64,000 nt of DNA from the NCBI GenBank assembly GCA_022446815.1, contig JAKVCD010000006.1, forward strand, positions 1-64,000, written 5' to 3'. This document shows, piece by piece, positions 44,507-53,456 of this stretch. The position numbers were made by a program, and so were the translations under genes. The stretch comes from Planctomycetota bacterium. Lineage in GTDB: Bacteria; Planctomycetota; UBA1135; GCA-002686595. The notes beneath the pieces were generated by a model that worked only from the letters and a program-made list of their open reading frames with translations, searched no databases and was not told where the DNA came from. Numbering within the stretch: the first letter of the stretch is position 1; the number at the start of each line of letters is the position of its first letter.

Positions 44507-45666
44507 ACACCAGCCTCCTTCGCGCGCTGGCTGTTCTGAGCTTTGACGTATTTGATGAGCTTCTCGGTGAACGCTATGAGCAGTCCGACCCCGATGATGA
44601 TGCATGAATACAGCGGCCAGTGATCCGAGGGGTTCCTGACGACAGAGAAGACGCTGAAGAGCCGGTCACCAGGCTGCGCGTTCGACGGCCCCCAGCTGGA
44701 CTGGAAGAGGACTAGACCCTCGTCGCGGAGGGGCTCGTTCATTCTGATGAGAAGAGGAAGCGCCTCACTCCCCTTGCGCTGGGTGACCTCGCTAGAGAAC
44801 TCGCTCGGGATGTCTGTACCGGGGTGCTCGAGCTTGGTGAATTCGTCTAGATGGATGCTGAACGGCATGCGATAGCGCTTGTGACGCAGCACCACGCCCC
44901 AACGGCGATCGCCGAACTCGACCACCCAGGGGCTCTCTGCGAGGCCCCAGAGGATGGCGGTCTGCTCGCCGCCAGTCGCACTGCGCGCCGTCGCATAAAC
45001 ACCAGCGATGTTGGCCTCTGCCTCCTGCTCTCGCTCTAGCTCCAAGAGGCGCCAGTCGCCAGCCAGAGGTAGAGGCGAGCTCTCGCGGGTAGGACGCGCG
45101 TTCTCACGGAAGTGCCGGAGCTCAAGCTCGAAGGGGATGAGGCCATGGCTCAGACGCAGGCTGTCATCCTCAGCGAGCTTCAGCTGCTCGTCTGAGATCA
45201 GAAACTCTGAGACCTCGCCCTTGCTGTCAGCGTCAAAGACCGCGACCTCCCAGAGGTAGTAGCTCACGTACTCTTCCGAGCTCTCGTCCTCGTAGAGCCT
45301 CAGATAACCATCGTCAGATGCGGTGAGCTTTACTAGCCCTGCTGCGAACATGACGAGCATGCCGATGTGGACGACGATGACGCCCGCGGTCGCGCGGCTC
45401 TTTCGGATTCGGATCAGCCCACCCGCGATAAGGTTCCAAGAGAGGAGCCCCATGCAGAGCACACCTCCGGGGAGCGGGAGCGGGACCCCAGCGAACTCAT
45501 GCACCACGAAGAAGGATTCGAAGTACTTCTTTTGGACTGCATAGAGACCGTGGTCAACCTGCTCTAGGGTCCCGAAGAGGGTCAAAAGAAACAGAAAGAT
45601 CAGCAGCAAACATGCTGTGCCGTAGGAGGTGGAGAGCTCCCAGAGCTTCTTACCGAGCTGAGTCAA
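44503..45666 (-). CDS. resB: Cytochrome c biogenesis protein ResB-like
   Basis: Partner of CcsA in system II cytochrome c maturation. The 387-residue protein has N-terminal helices (ACLLLIFLFLLTLFGTLEQV, LLSWNLIAGGLIRI, IVVHIGMLVMFAAGLVKL), a large periplasmic domain and a C-terminal helix (LYSCIIIGVGLLIAFTEKLI). The segment FGTLEQVDHGLYAVQKKYFES is a ResB hallmark. The start is TTG 45666 in the overlap TTGA with the lipoprotein stop; the end overlaps ccsA by 4 bp. No cytochrome c CxxCH gene is in the window. Confidence 0.88.
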   Translation of the reverse strand: MTQLGKKLWELSTSYGTACLLLIFLFLLTLFGTLEQVDHGLYAVQKKYFESFFVVHEFAGVPLPLPGGVLCMGLLSWNLIAGGLIRIRKSRATAGVIVVHIGMLVMFAAGLVKLTASDDGYLRLYEDESSEEYVSYYLWEVAVFDADSKGEVSEFLISDEQLKLAEDDSLRLSHGLIPFELELRHFRENARPTRESSPLPLAGDWRLLELEREQEAEANIAGVYATARSATGGEQTAILWGLAESPWVVEFGDRRWGVVLRHKRYRMPFSIHLDEFTKLEHPGTDIPSEFSSEVTQRKGSEALPLLIRMNEPLRDEGLVLFQSSWGPSNAQPGDRLFSVFSVVRNPSDHWPLYSCIIIGVGLLIAFTEKLIKYVKAQNSQRAKEAGV

Positions 45667-46793
45667 TGGCTGTCCTCGGAGTGCATGGAGGCCACAAAGG
45701 CTGTAAAGCGCTCACGCTCCGCCAAGACCTCGGCGCTAGGACCGAGCATCTTCACGAAGACCGCGCGTTCAGGGAGGAGGCAAACGATGCCGTACATGGT
45801 CGTGTCAGGTATGGCGCCTGAGGCGCCCATACCGGTGTACTCACCGGTCGCCTCAAGGAGGGGGGAAGGCACGCCCATAACCTCCACCTTGGGGAGCGCA
45901 GCGACCTCAGCCGCTGTCGGAGGCGTGTGCCCGAGCTGCTCGACCCAACGCTGAATGTTCGGGACGACTCCGCCGCCGTCGCCGCCTAAGACCGTCAGAT
46001 AAAGCTCCACGCCGCCGCGACGGAAGGTCACCAGCCTCATTCCGCCGCCAGGCTCCATCACCCACTCAGGGGGTGCTTCCCAGGCGATCCCGCTGGCCGA
46101 GCCGCGCGAGGTAGAGCTAGAAGACGAGGAGCTGCTAGAGGTGCTCGTCTCCTGTTGTTCGCGAATGGTGATGGACGCGCAGAAGGCGTCGAAGGCCTCG
46201 GCCTCCAGAGAGACAAGCTCCGCAGGCCCGGTGAACTTGACAAATATGGTGAAGCGGTCAGTGCCAAGAATGGCGCCGCGCAGCCCCCAGCCATCCTTGG
46301 CCTCAGTGCCCATCCCCTTGAAAGCTCCCTCGAGCTCAACGAGGTAAGCCTCTGTGCCGAGCAGCGAGACTCTCGGGAGCGCCGCGACCTCCTCGGCGCT
46401 TACAGCCTCCAGCCCGATCTGCTCGCGCCACCGGTTCACGTTCCCGACGACGCCGCCTCCAGTCCCAGGCAGGATCGTCAGGTAGCACTCCGCGTCTGCG
46501 CCGACGCTGTAGTTCGCGAGTCGCATCGAGCTGGAGGGGCGCTCCTCCCAGCCCGGAGGGCTCTCCCAACTGAGCGGCGACTCTGCCGAGCTCTGCGTAG
46601 ACCCGGAGCTCGCGCTCGCCCTGGGGCTCGCGCTGGGGCTACGCGCTCCGAATCGTTGGGCGTCAGAGATCGAGAGCACAGGCTCGGCAAGAGCCGGTGC
46701 CATCCGGCGCTCAGCGTATGTCGTGTCCCGCTCAGGCTCTGCGCAAGCGCTCGCCATGAGGGCGCAAGCTATGTACCAATTCCGCACTACCAT
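45663..46793 (-). CDS. Lipoprotein with two tandem copies of an unrecognised domain
   Basis: A 376-residue predicted lipoprotein (NWYIACALMASAC, with C17 as the likely lipid anchor). Two clearly homologous ~100-residue units follow. The first holds WESPPGWE, MRLANYSVG, GGGVVGNVNRWREQIG and AEEVAALPRVSLLG; the second WEAPPEWV, MRLVTFRRG, GGGVVPNIQRWVEQLG and AAEVAALPKVEVMG. A serine/threonine-rich linker joins them. I do not recognise the domain. ATG 46793 overlaps the prenyl-synthase gene by 7 bp; a GTG at 46787 with GGAG 6 bp upstream is an equally good start. Its overlap with resB suggests an envelope role alongside cytochrome c assembly. Confidence 0.75.
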   Translation of the reverse strand: MVVRNWYIACALMASACAEPERDTTYAERRMAPALAEPVLSISDAQRFGARSPSASPRASASSGSTQSSAESPLSWESPPGWEERPSSSMRLANYSVGADAECYLTILPGTGGGVVGNVNRWREQIGLEAVSAEEVAALPRVSLLGTEAYLVELEGAFKGMGTEAKDGWGLRGAILGTDRFTIFVKFTGPAELVSLEAEAFDAFCASITIREQQETSTSSSSSSSSSTSRGSASGIAWEAPPEWVMEPGGGMRLVTFRRGGVELYLTVLGGDGGGVVPNIQRWVEQLGHTPPTAAEVAALPKVEVMGVPSPLLEATGEYTGMGASGAIPDTTMYGIVCLLPERAVFVKMLGPSAEVLAERERFTAFVASMHSEDSH

Positions 46794-47788
46794 CTCCGCT
46801 CCAAGACATAGTCACCGATCTGCAAGAGGGCGTCGCGCGCGTCGCTCGCGGGGAGCTCCTTAATCCTGGCAGAGGCGCTGTCGACGAGCTCTCGAGCCCG
46901 CGCCATCGCAAACTCAACTCCCCGAGCGACGTCACACACGTCATGCAGGCGCACCGCCCGCCTGTCCAAGTCGGGCTTCGTGTAGACATCACGAATCGCG
47001 CTGCGGGTCGCCTCATCGGCGTCCCAATACGCGCATAAGATAGGTAGGGTCACCTTCCCGTCCTCTGCGTCCGTTCCGACACTCTTGCCGACTTTCTCAG
47101 GGTCACCCTCGAGATCTAAGCAGTCGTCCACGATCTGGAAGGCGAGCCCGACAGCCCACCCGAAGGCGGCCATGTCGTCGCCATAGCGATCCCGCTCTTC
47201 AGAGAAGCCGTGCTCAGGGTAGCGGGCACCAAGCTCACAGGCCGCAGAGATGAGACAGGCGGTCTTAGCTCCAGCGATGCGCTCGTAGTCCTCTTGGTTG
47301 AGGTCGAAGTTATAGCGCATGGTGCTCTGCTCGATCTCACCTACGCAGATCTTGCGCGAGGTGTCAGAGAGCACCTGACTGCAGTAAGTGCTCCTCAGGT
47401 TGAGCGAGAGGCCGAAGGCCCTCGTGTACAAGAAGTCCCCTAAGAGCACGGCGACCTGGTTGTCCCAACGCTGGTTCACGCAGGCGACCCTGCGGCGAAC
47501 CTCGGCGCCGTCCAAGACGTCATCGTGCACGAGCGTGGCCAAGTGGATCATCTCCACCACCGCAGCCATCGTGGGGTGCTCATCGCTCGTCGCGCCGGTG
47601 GCCTCTCCAGAGAGCAGCAACAGTGCGCCCCTCATCTGCTTTCCACGGAAACGCGAGATGTGGTCGAGCATGTCTTGCGCCGCAGGCGAGGGGTCTGTGA
47701 TCCCTTGCTCTAGGACCACGCGCGCCTCCTCCATGAGGCCCTTCACAGGAGAGATCAAACCCCTCAGGACGACATCCTTTGCGCTCAT
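46787..47788 (-). CDS. Long-chain polyprenyl diphosphate synthase
   Basis: A 333-residue trans-prenyl transferase that extends allylic diphosphates with IPP, making quinone side chains or carrier lipids. The first aspartate-rich motif is DDVLD (D89, D90, D93) and the second DDCLD in FQIVDDCLDLEGD. GKQMRGALLLLSGEA carries the IPP-binding residues. The positions four and five residues before the first motif are small (A, T), not aromatic, which fits a product longer than farnesyl, for example heptaprenyl or octaprenyl. Overlaps of 4 bp with mobA and 7 bp with the lipoprotein gene place it within the operon; a menaquinone role suits the respiratory neighbours. Confidence 0.9.
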   Translation of the reverse strand: MSAKDVVLRGLISPVKGLMEEARVVLEQGITDPSPAAQDMLDHISRFRGKQMRGALLLLSGEATGATSDEHPTMAAVVEMIHLATLVHDDVLDGAEVRRRVACVNQRWDNQVAVLLGDFLYTRAFGLSLNLRSTYCSQVLSDTSRKICVGEIEQSTMRYNFDLNQEDYERIAGAKTACLISAACELGARYPEHGFSEERDRYGDDMAAFGWAVGLAFQIVDDCLDLEGDPEKVGKSVGTDAEDGKVTLPILCAYWDADEATRSAIRDVYTKPDLDRRAVRLHDVCDVARGVEFAMARARELVDSASARIKELPASDARDALLQIGDYVLERRW

Positions 47789-48417
47789 GAGGCCACCCCC
47801 GCGAAGTATGCTCGCTCGCTGCTCAGCTCGGCTGGCGTGTTGAGGTTCCGCGCGACATCAAGCTCCCGCGCAGCTTGCGTGAGCTCGCTCTCCCTCAAGA
47901 TGCCGACCTTGAGGCTCTCACCGTCTACCTCTAGATCATAGAAAGAGTCCACACGTCGGCGCCCGCTGCTCAGCGCAGCGCGCATAGCAGGGAGGCCCGT
48001 TTTTCGATATACAGCCATCAGCGGCTCCCGCCGGCGGCGGCTCTCAAAGAGACAGACATCCAAGCCCTCCTTTTGGGCAAGCTTCAGGAGTGACAGGGGA
48101 AGCTCTGGAGTCACCCGCGGCAGATCGCATGCCAACACTAGGGCCCACTCCGCCTGCGTCGCCTCTAAGCAGGAGGCGATGCCTTCGAGGGGGCCACGCC
48201 CAGAGTTTGAGTCCATGACCAGCTTCAAGCCGCGGTCTTCATAGCGAGGCGAAGAGCCGCACGCTAAGACGACCTCCTCACACGCACCGCTGAGCGCGCC
48301 CACAACGTGATCCACCAAGGCTCGCTCTCCGACCTGCAGCCTCGCCTTATCTTCTCCCATGCGGCTGCTCTCTCCCCCACACAGGACGACTCCGACCACC
48401 CCTCTCGTCTTCATCAT
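47785..48417 (-). CDS. mobA: Molybdenum cofactor guanylyltransferase
   Basis: Adds GMP to molybdopterin to form the dinucleotide cofactor of DMSO-reductase-type enzymes, many of which are exported by Tat. The 210-residue protein has the nucleotidyltransferase loop VVLCGGESSRMGEDKARL, the GRGPLEGIASCL block and the metal-binding ALVLACDLPRVTP. Two ATG codons in tandem (48417, 48414) both follow AGAG. It sits 33 bp after tatA and overlaps the prenyl-synthase gene by 4 bp. Confidence 0.88.
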   Translation of the reverse strand: MMKTRGVVGVVLCGGESSRMGEDKARLQVGERALVDHVVGALSGACEEVVLACGSSPRYEDRGLKLVMDSNSGRGPLEGIASCLEATQAEWALVLACDLPRVTPELPLSLLKLAQKEGLDVCLFESRRRREPLMAVYRKTGLPAMRAALSSGRRRVDSFYDLEVDGESLKVGILRESELTQAARELDVARNLNTPAELSSERAYFAGVAS

Positions 48418-48450
48418 GATCTCTATGCAGCCTTTTTGATTTCTGGGACC

Positions 48451-48660
48451 TCAGGCAGCGCCGTCATCGGAGCCGCCGTCCGCTCCGTCCCCACCCTCAA
48501 GCCCAGGGGGAGTCACCTCATCGTCCTTGAGTCCTTTCTTGAACTGGGTGACGCTCGAGCCCATGGCCCTTGCAAGGCCGGGGAGCTTCTTGGCGCCGAA
48601 GAGGATGACGACACCGAGCAAGATAAGTCCGATCTCCGTGGGTCCGATGGCGAGGTACAT
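48451..48660 (-). CDS. tatA: Sec-independent protein translocase subunit TatA/E
   Basis: Pore-forming component of the Tat pathway for folded proteins. The 69-residue product begins MYLAIGPTEIGLILLGVVIL, one membrane helix, then the FG hinge in LFGAKKLPGLARAMG and an amphipathic helix. A short acidic tail (GGDGADGGSDDGAA) follows. The start is ATG 48660; an in-frame ATG at 48714 would add 18 residues before the membrane helix, unlike TatA proteins. tatB and tatC are not here. Its place before mobA fits export of molybdoenzymes. Confidence 0.92.
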   Translation of the reverse strand: MYLAIGPTEIGLILLGVVILFGAKKLPGLARAMGSSVTQFKKGLKDDEVTPPGLEGGDGADGGSDDGAA

Positions 48661-48726
48661 CTGATGTGCTCTGGTTCTGGGGACAGTGGATGGGAGACGA
48701 CTTTGGGTCGTCACATCCGCTTCATT

Positions 48727-49545
48727 CTAGTTCACCCGCAAGCGGCGCCCAAGCCCGGAACTGCAGAGCCGGTCCCTGTGGCGCTCCAAGCGTGCCTGAA
48801 GCCTCCCTGCCAGAGGGGGCACCCAGCCACCACGGCACGCCCAAGTCCCACCACGGCGTCCAGAGCGCGGGCCGGGCCACCCAACCGTCAACCCGCTAGC
48901 CATAAAGGCCGCACGAACAGGGTGAGAGATGGTGTACGTCGTAAGGCGCCCTCCAGGCGCGATGCGCATACCGAGTTCATACAAAAACCCAGGCTCCCAG
49001 ACTTCTGGCTCCACACCTGGAGAGAAGCTGTCGAGAAAGACGGCGTCGAAGCGCTCGCTCTCATCGAGCTCACGCAGGAGATCTTTAGCCTCACCTTGAT
49101 AGAGCCGCAGCCTCCCACGCGCGCTGAGCTTCACCCAATCAGAACCTGGCGCCTCGGCCGCCATCGCCAGGCCGACGTGAGCTCGCTCCAAGGCTGCAGC
49201 TGAGCCGTTCGGGGCGCCGCCGTGCCAAGAGCTGTTCGCTGAGAGCATGGCCCCAGCCTCTAAGGCCTCAGCAGATCGCTCCACAGCCGTAACCTCTAGC
49301 TCGCCAGGGAGGCCGACCGCATATGCGATCGTGGCCGCGATGTTCCATCCAGGCGCCGCGCCCACCTCCAAGAGGCGCACACGCTCCCCACGCAGGAGCC
49401 GCCGCGGGAGATCACAGCCAAAGACGTGGAGCTGGTTAGCCTCTGCCCAGGCGCCCCGGGTGTCGTGACAGGGCTCTCCATGAGTCGGGTGGAGCAAGGT
49501 CGGGCTCCCGTCGCCCGTGATCATCCGTCGCCAGCTACTCGTCAT
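48727..49545 (-). CDS. MnmD-like tRNA U34 methyltransferase (DUF752)
   Basis: A 272-residue protein resembling the methyltransferase half of MnmC, which completes mnm5(s2)U34 in tRNA. Features are the N-terminal SPTLLHPTHGEPCHDTRGAW, SAM motif LLEVGAAPGWNIAAT and the family block FDAVFLDSFSPGVEPEVWEP followed by LTTYTISHPVRAAFMASG. There is no FAD-dependent oxidase domain, as in stand-alone MnmD. The last 45 residues are arginine- and glycine-rich and do not match the family end. ATG 49545 overlaps the kinase gene by 11 bp; ATG 49524 is an alternative start. Confidence 0.78.
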   Translation of the reverse strand: MTSSWRRMITGDGSPTLLHPTHGEPCHDTRGAWAEANQLHVFGCDLPRRLLRGERVRLLEVGAAPGWNIAATIAYAVGLPGELEVTAVERSAEALEAGAMLSANSSWHGGAPNGSAAALERAHVGLAMAAEAPGSDWVKLSARGRLRLYQGEAKDLLRELDESERFDAVFLDSFSPGVEPEVWEPGFLYELGMRIAPGGRLTTYTISHPVRAAFMASGLTVGWPGPRSGRRGGTWACRGGWVPPLAGRLQARLERHRDRLCSSGLGRRLRVN

Positions 49546-52500
49546 CTCGCTCGAGTGAAGCCCCGCTCGCCGCGAACCGCGACAAGAAGCTCGCCACCGC
49601 TGGATCGCTGTCGCTTAAGCCGCGATAGCCAGCCCTGAGCCGCTCATAAGCCAGCGCCTCATCCCCATCAAAGAAACGGAGCAAGCTGGCCTCTCGCAGC
49701 TCTCGCCGCGCGCCCTCCTCAAAGAGCTTGTGTCGCTGCGCGTCCCTAACGCTCCGCCACGCATACACGAGCCCTCGGTCGTCACCACTCCACAGGGTGT
49801 GCGCGTCAACGCTCATGGCGAGCGCAGTGACCGCATCGTCATGACCGACAAGCTCGAGCAGAGCATCCCCGCTCTCGACATCCCAGAGGTATATGTTGCC
49901 CAACACATCTCCTGAGAAGAGACGCTCCCCGTCAGCGTGAAAGCACACGGCGCTCACGTCCGCTTGATGCGGACCCAACTGGGAGAGCAGCCGCTCCTCC
50001 CCCACGCGATGAATAAGCACGACGTCCTTGGAGGCTGAGGCGACCTGCTCTCCATCTTGGGAGATGTCGAGGGCCTGAACTTGCCATGTATGCGCCGCAG
50101 GCCAGCGGCCCACCTCTTCACGAAGGTCCGCGTCCCACACCCTGAGGTCCTTGTCCTTATCTGCAGTAACCACACGCGTGCCATCGGTGGTGATCCCTAC
50201 AGCGACGACTGCCCGGGCGTGAGGTATGGACCAACTGTCGACCTCTTGGCCGGGCTCGAGACCCTCCCAGATGATCGCTCGACTGTCAGAAGAACCCGAG
50301 ATGAGACGGGAGCCCACCTCATCAGAAGCAAGGTCCACCACCCTCGCGTCGTGACCAGCGAGGACCTCTACCACTCCCCCATCCTCGGGGTCGATGACAT
50401 AGACCTGTGACCCCCCGTCTGAGAGCGCGAGATAAAGATCACCTAAGCGAGCAGCTGCAGCCCATGAGCCTGCGCGCGGACGGAGGGGAGAGCGCGCGCC
50501 GCCAGAGCTTGTGCGCTCCCTCATCAGAACCCCACCGGCTGAGAGCGCAAGCACACTCGCACCCTCTTCCCCAGTGCGCTCGCCTACAAACAAGACACGG
50601 CTACCAGCGCTGTCCCCCAAGGGCTGCTGTGTCTCCTCCCAGTAGGGATCGAAGACCCTCAAGGTCCCGTCCTCAGCACCGCTCAAGAGGCGCTCACCAG
50701 GCAGCGAACAGAGCCCGAGCACTGCGCCCTCGTGCCCATGCATCACTCCAGCGCTCGCGCCGTGCACTGCGCTCCAGGCCCGCACCGTCCCGTCACGCCC
50801 GCCAGCGTAGATAGACCGGTCATCCCAGCTGAAGACGAGGCAAGTGACCCCGAGTCGGTGTCCGACGAGGCGGTACTTTGGCTTCAGCTTGGCCCACTCC
50901 AAGAAGATGTTGAGGCCTTGGATGATGAAGCCGTCCCCCTCTGCACGCTCTTGGCTCAGGAGCACGCTCGTCTCCCAGAGCTGTACTTCCCCATCCTCCT
51001 GCGCGCTGGCCAAGGTCTCGCCATCGTGAGAGTAGAGGAGCGCGTTGATCACGCTCCGCCCCTCATCGACGAAGCCGCCGAGGCGCTCTCTGGAGAGGAA
51101 GTCCCAGAGCTCTACCCGGCCGCTCGTCGTCCCCAAGGCCACCTGCGCTTGGGAAGGGTGAAAGGCTAGGCATGTCAGGGGGTCGTCGACGTCTTGCTCC
51201 CAGAGCACCTCTCCGTCCGGGACGGAGCGGACGCGGGCGAGGCCTGCGCTGTCCACTGTCCCCAACAAGAGCCCGTTCGAAGAGAAGGCGAGGTCCGTGA
51301 TCTGCGCGGGGCTGCCCCTGCGCTGCCCCCCGCCGGTAAGAGGCCTAATCACGTCAAGGGACTCCATGTCCCAAAGAAGCACTACCGGAGACTGCGAAGC
51401 GGTCGCGAGGACCCCTTGAGAGCTCAGCGCGCACACGTTCTTCCCCGTGCCAACCTGGGCCGTAATCCCTTGAGCTCCGATGTTCGGCAGGCCATAGCGC
51501 ACCGCGTGATCTTCATAGCTCCAGTCCACGGTGTCATAGAGCCGCGCTACAGCGTCTGCACCCATAGAGACGACGTCCTCTCCGTTGAAGGCGAGGTCCA
51601 CCGACCCGTTGGAGTGCGGGAGCGGCCTCACGACCGAGTCCTCTGCGCCGAGCTCAAGGTGTCGCCACTCCCAGCCGCGCAGGTCGTGGTCAGCGCCCTC
51701 AAGTCGCTGCCTCGTGCGCCCAGCCTCGCTCAACCTCAGGCTGTACCAAGCCGCGCTCAACTGGGCTCTGTATCGCGCGCGCCGAGCCTCCTCCAAGGTC
51801 AGCAAGCGCTCCTCCTCTAGGCTGTTCACCTTGATCTGCTCTGTCAGGAGCCGATTGGACTGTTCGTTTGCCCGCCGCTCAGCCTCCTTCGCACGCTCGG
51901 CCTCCTCCTCTGCCTGCTCGGCATTGGCCTCAGCCGCCGTCTGCGCCGCCTTAGTCAGGAGCTGCTCCTCCTCAAGGTCCTGAATGCTCTGCTGCTGCTG
52001 CTGGAAGAGCAGCCCTAAGCCGCCAATCACCAAGAGCACCATCCCCACGAGCGTAGAGGCCATCCCCTTGTTCCTTCCCACCCACTTCCTGACGCTGTAG
52101 ATGAGCCCGGTCTCGTAGGTAGCGACCGCGTGGCCTTCCAGCCAGTTACGGAGCTCCTCGCCCAAGGCCATCGCGTCACTGAAGCGATCCGAGCGCTCTC
52201 TCGCCATCGCCTTCTCGCAGATAGCGATGAGCTCCGGGGGAGCCTCTGGGTTGATCTTCTTCACCGACCAAGGTGCCCCGTTCTTCACAGCCTCCAGGAT
52301 CGTGAGCGCGCTCACACTCTCACCGAGGGGCTGATACGGGAGCTGCCCAGAGAGGGCGAAGTAGAGCATTGCCCCCACGGCGTAAATATCACTCCCAGGG
52401 CCGACCTCATCGCCTCTCCCCAAGGCCTGCTCAGGCGCCATGAAGGCGGGCGTCCCGACGACATCTCCAGCTAGGGTGTGCTCTGCAGAGGAGCCGTCCG

Positions 52501-53377
52501 AGCGGAGCGTATGAATCATGCTCGAGTCAGCACCGCTCACCTCCTCCTCTCGCCCCATGACCTTGGCAAGACCCCAGTCCATGAGGAAGACCTCACCGAA
52601 CTTCCCGACCATCACATTCCCAGGTTTTACGTCCCGGTGAACAACGTCCTTGTCGTGCGCGTATGCCAGCGCTTCGCAGACTCGGATCAGGACGCCCACC
52701 ACACGCTTGAGGTCCCATCCCTCCTCGCCGCGCTCAGCCAGGCCGATGATGTCTCGCATGTCGCGTCCATCCACGAGCTGCATCGTGAAGTAGACCCTGC
52801 CCTCTGGGTCGATCCCGAGGTCATGGACGGGGACGATCCCGGGGTGATCTAACTGGCTCGTGATCTGCGCCTCCTCTAGGAAGCGCGAGAGCCGACGCTG
52901 ACTGCTCTCATCTGAGGTCGCACCCGCGGTCTCACCATCTCCACGCAAAGCGACCTTCATCGCCAGAGGCCGACGAAGGTCCTCATCCCAGACCCGCAAG
53001 ATCGCACCCATGCCACCCCGCGCAATCTCGTCACGGGCCTTGTAACGCTCACTGCCCCCCTGCGAGGAGAGCTTGCTCATCAGTGCGCTTGAGCTCTCCT
53101 TCAGCTCCCCTTGCTCTCCTTGACCGGAGAGTGAGATCTCCGGATCAACGGAGTCGCCATAGCGCTCGCGAAGCTGCAGGGAGAACGTGCCCCCTTTCGG
53201 ACCGAGGCGATCTAAGACCTCTGACATCCGCGCCCACTCGGCGTGGAGCTGACCGAGCTCCTCCGCGAGGTCCGCATGCTCCGAGCACAGCCCCGCGAGA
53301 TCAGACTCCTGCCCCATCTCAAGCCGCCTGAGGTGCTCTGAGAAGACCTCAAGCGCTCGTGCGGAGGGCTCACTCAT
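49535..53377 (-). CDS. Ser/Thr protein kinase with C-terminal WD40 propeller
   Basis: A ~1280-residue membrane kinase of the type common in Planctomycetota. An N-terminal helical region is followed by the kinase at about 110-415: glycine loop IARGGMGAILRVWD, K in LAMKVAL, HRDVKPGNVMV, DWG (MDWGLAKV) in place of DFG, and GTPAFMAPEQALG. A membrane helix (TLVGMVLLVIGGLGLLF) and a long coiled coil (QDLEEEQLLTKAAQTAAEAN onwards) lead to roughly 13 WD-like repeats, for example GRVELWDFLSRERLGGF, DGTVRAWSAVHGASAG and GNIYLWDVESGDALLEL. The start is ATG 53377 after GGTGAG; ATG 53395 is possible. A strong hairpin lies just upstream. It heads the cluster that runs to ccsA. Confidence 0.92.
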   Translation of the reverse strand: MSEPSARALEVFSEHLRRLEMGQESDLAGLCSEHADLAEELGQLHAEWARMSEVLDRLGPKGGTFSLQLRERYGDSVDPEISLSGQGEQGELKESSSALMSKLSSQGGSERYKARDEIARGGMGAILRVWDEDLRRPLAMKVALRGDGETAGATSDESSQRRLSRFLEEAQITSQLDHPGIVPVHDLGIDPEGRVYFTMQLVDGRDMRDIIGLAERGEEGWDLKRVVGVLIRVCEALAYAHDKDVVHRDVKPGNVMVGKFGEVFLMDWGLAKVMGREEEVSGADSSMIHTLRSDGSSAEHTLAGDVVGTPAFMAPEQALGRGDEVGPGSDIYAVGAMLYFALSGQLPYQPLGESVSALTILEAVKNGAPWSVKKINPEAPPELIAICEKAMARERSDRFSDAMALGEELRNWLEGHAVATYETGLIYSVRKWVGRNKGMASTLVGMVLLVIGGLGLLFQQQQQSIQDLEEEQLLTKAAQTAAEANAEQAEEEAERAKEAERRANEQSNRLLTEQIKVNSLEEERLLTLEEARRARYRAQLSAAWYSLRLSEAGRTRQRLEGADHDLRGWEWRHLELGAEDSVVRPLPHSNGSVDLAFNGEDVVSMGADAVARLYDTVDWSYEDHAVRYGLPNIGAQGITAQVGTGKNVCALSSQGVLATASQSPVVLLWDMESLDVIRPLTGGGQRRGSPAQITDLAFSSNGLLLGTVDSAGLARVRSVPDGEVLWEQDVDDPLTCLAFHPSQAQVALGTTSGRVELWDFLSRERLGGFVDEGRSVINALLYSHDGETLASAQEDGEVQLWETSVLLSQERAEGDGFIIQGLNIFLEWAKLKPKYRLVGHRLGVTCLVFSWDDRSIYAGGRDGTVRAWSAVHGASAGVMHGHEGAVLGLCSLPGERLLSGAEDGTLRVFDPYWEETQQPLGDSAGSRVLFVGERTGEEGASVLALSAGGVLMRERTSSGGARSPLRPRAGSWAAAARLGDLYLALSDGGSQVYVIDPEDGGVVEVLAGHDARVVDLASDEVGSRLISGSSDSRAIIWEGLEPGQEVDSWSIPHARAVVAVGITTDGTRVVTADKDKDLRVWDADLREEVGRWPAAHTWQVQALDISQDGEQVASASKDVVLIHRVGEERLLSQLGPHQADVSAVCFHADGERLFSGDVLGNIYLWDVESGDALLELVGHDDAVTALAMSVDAHTLWSGDDRGLVYAWRSVRDAQRHKLFEEGARRELREASLLRFFDGDEALAYERLRAGYRGLSDSDPAVASFLSRFAASGASLERDDE

Positions 53378-53400
53378 GCGCTCACCATACGCCATTCATA

Positions 53401-53438
53401 AGCGCGCGGCACCCGAGGAGCCCCGGGCGCCGCGCGCT
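53401..53438 (-). terminator. Strong GC hairpin between sucD and the WD40-kinase gene
   Basis: AGCGCGCGGC (53401-53410) and GCCGCGCGCT (53429-53438) form a perfect 10-bp stem, with a further CCCG/CGGG pairing inside. It starts 18 bp after the sucD stop on the minus strand and ends 6 bp before the first possible kinase start. It lacks a T tract, so it may terminate sucCD transcripts inefficiently or limit read-through into the kinase gene. Confidence 0.5.
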
Positions 53439-53456
53439 GACACGTTCAGCGGCCCT

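Noticed and set aside
48307-49203. A 298-codon open frame on the plus strand opposite mobA, tatA and the MnmD-like gene
   Set aside because: It crosses three well-supported minus-strand genes, has no recognisable domain and low-complexity composition; it is a mirror frame of GC-rich coding sequence.
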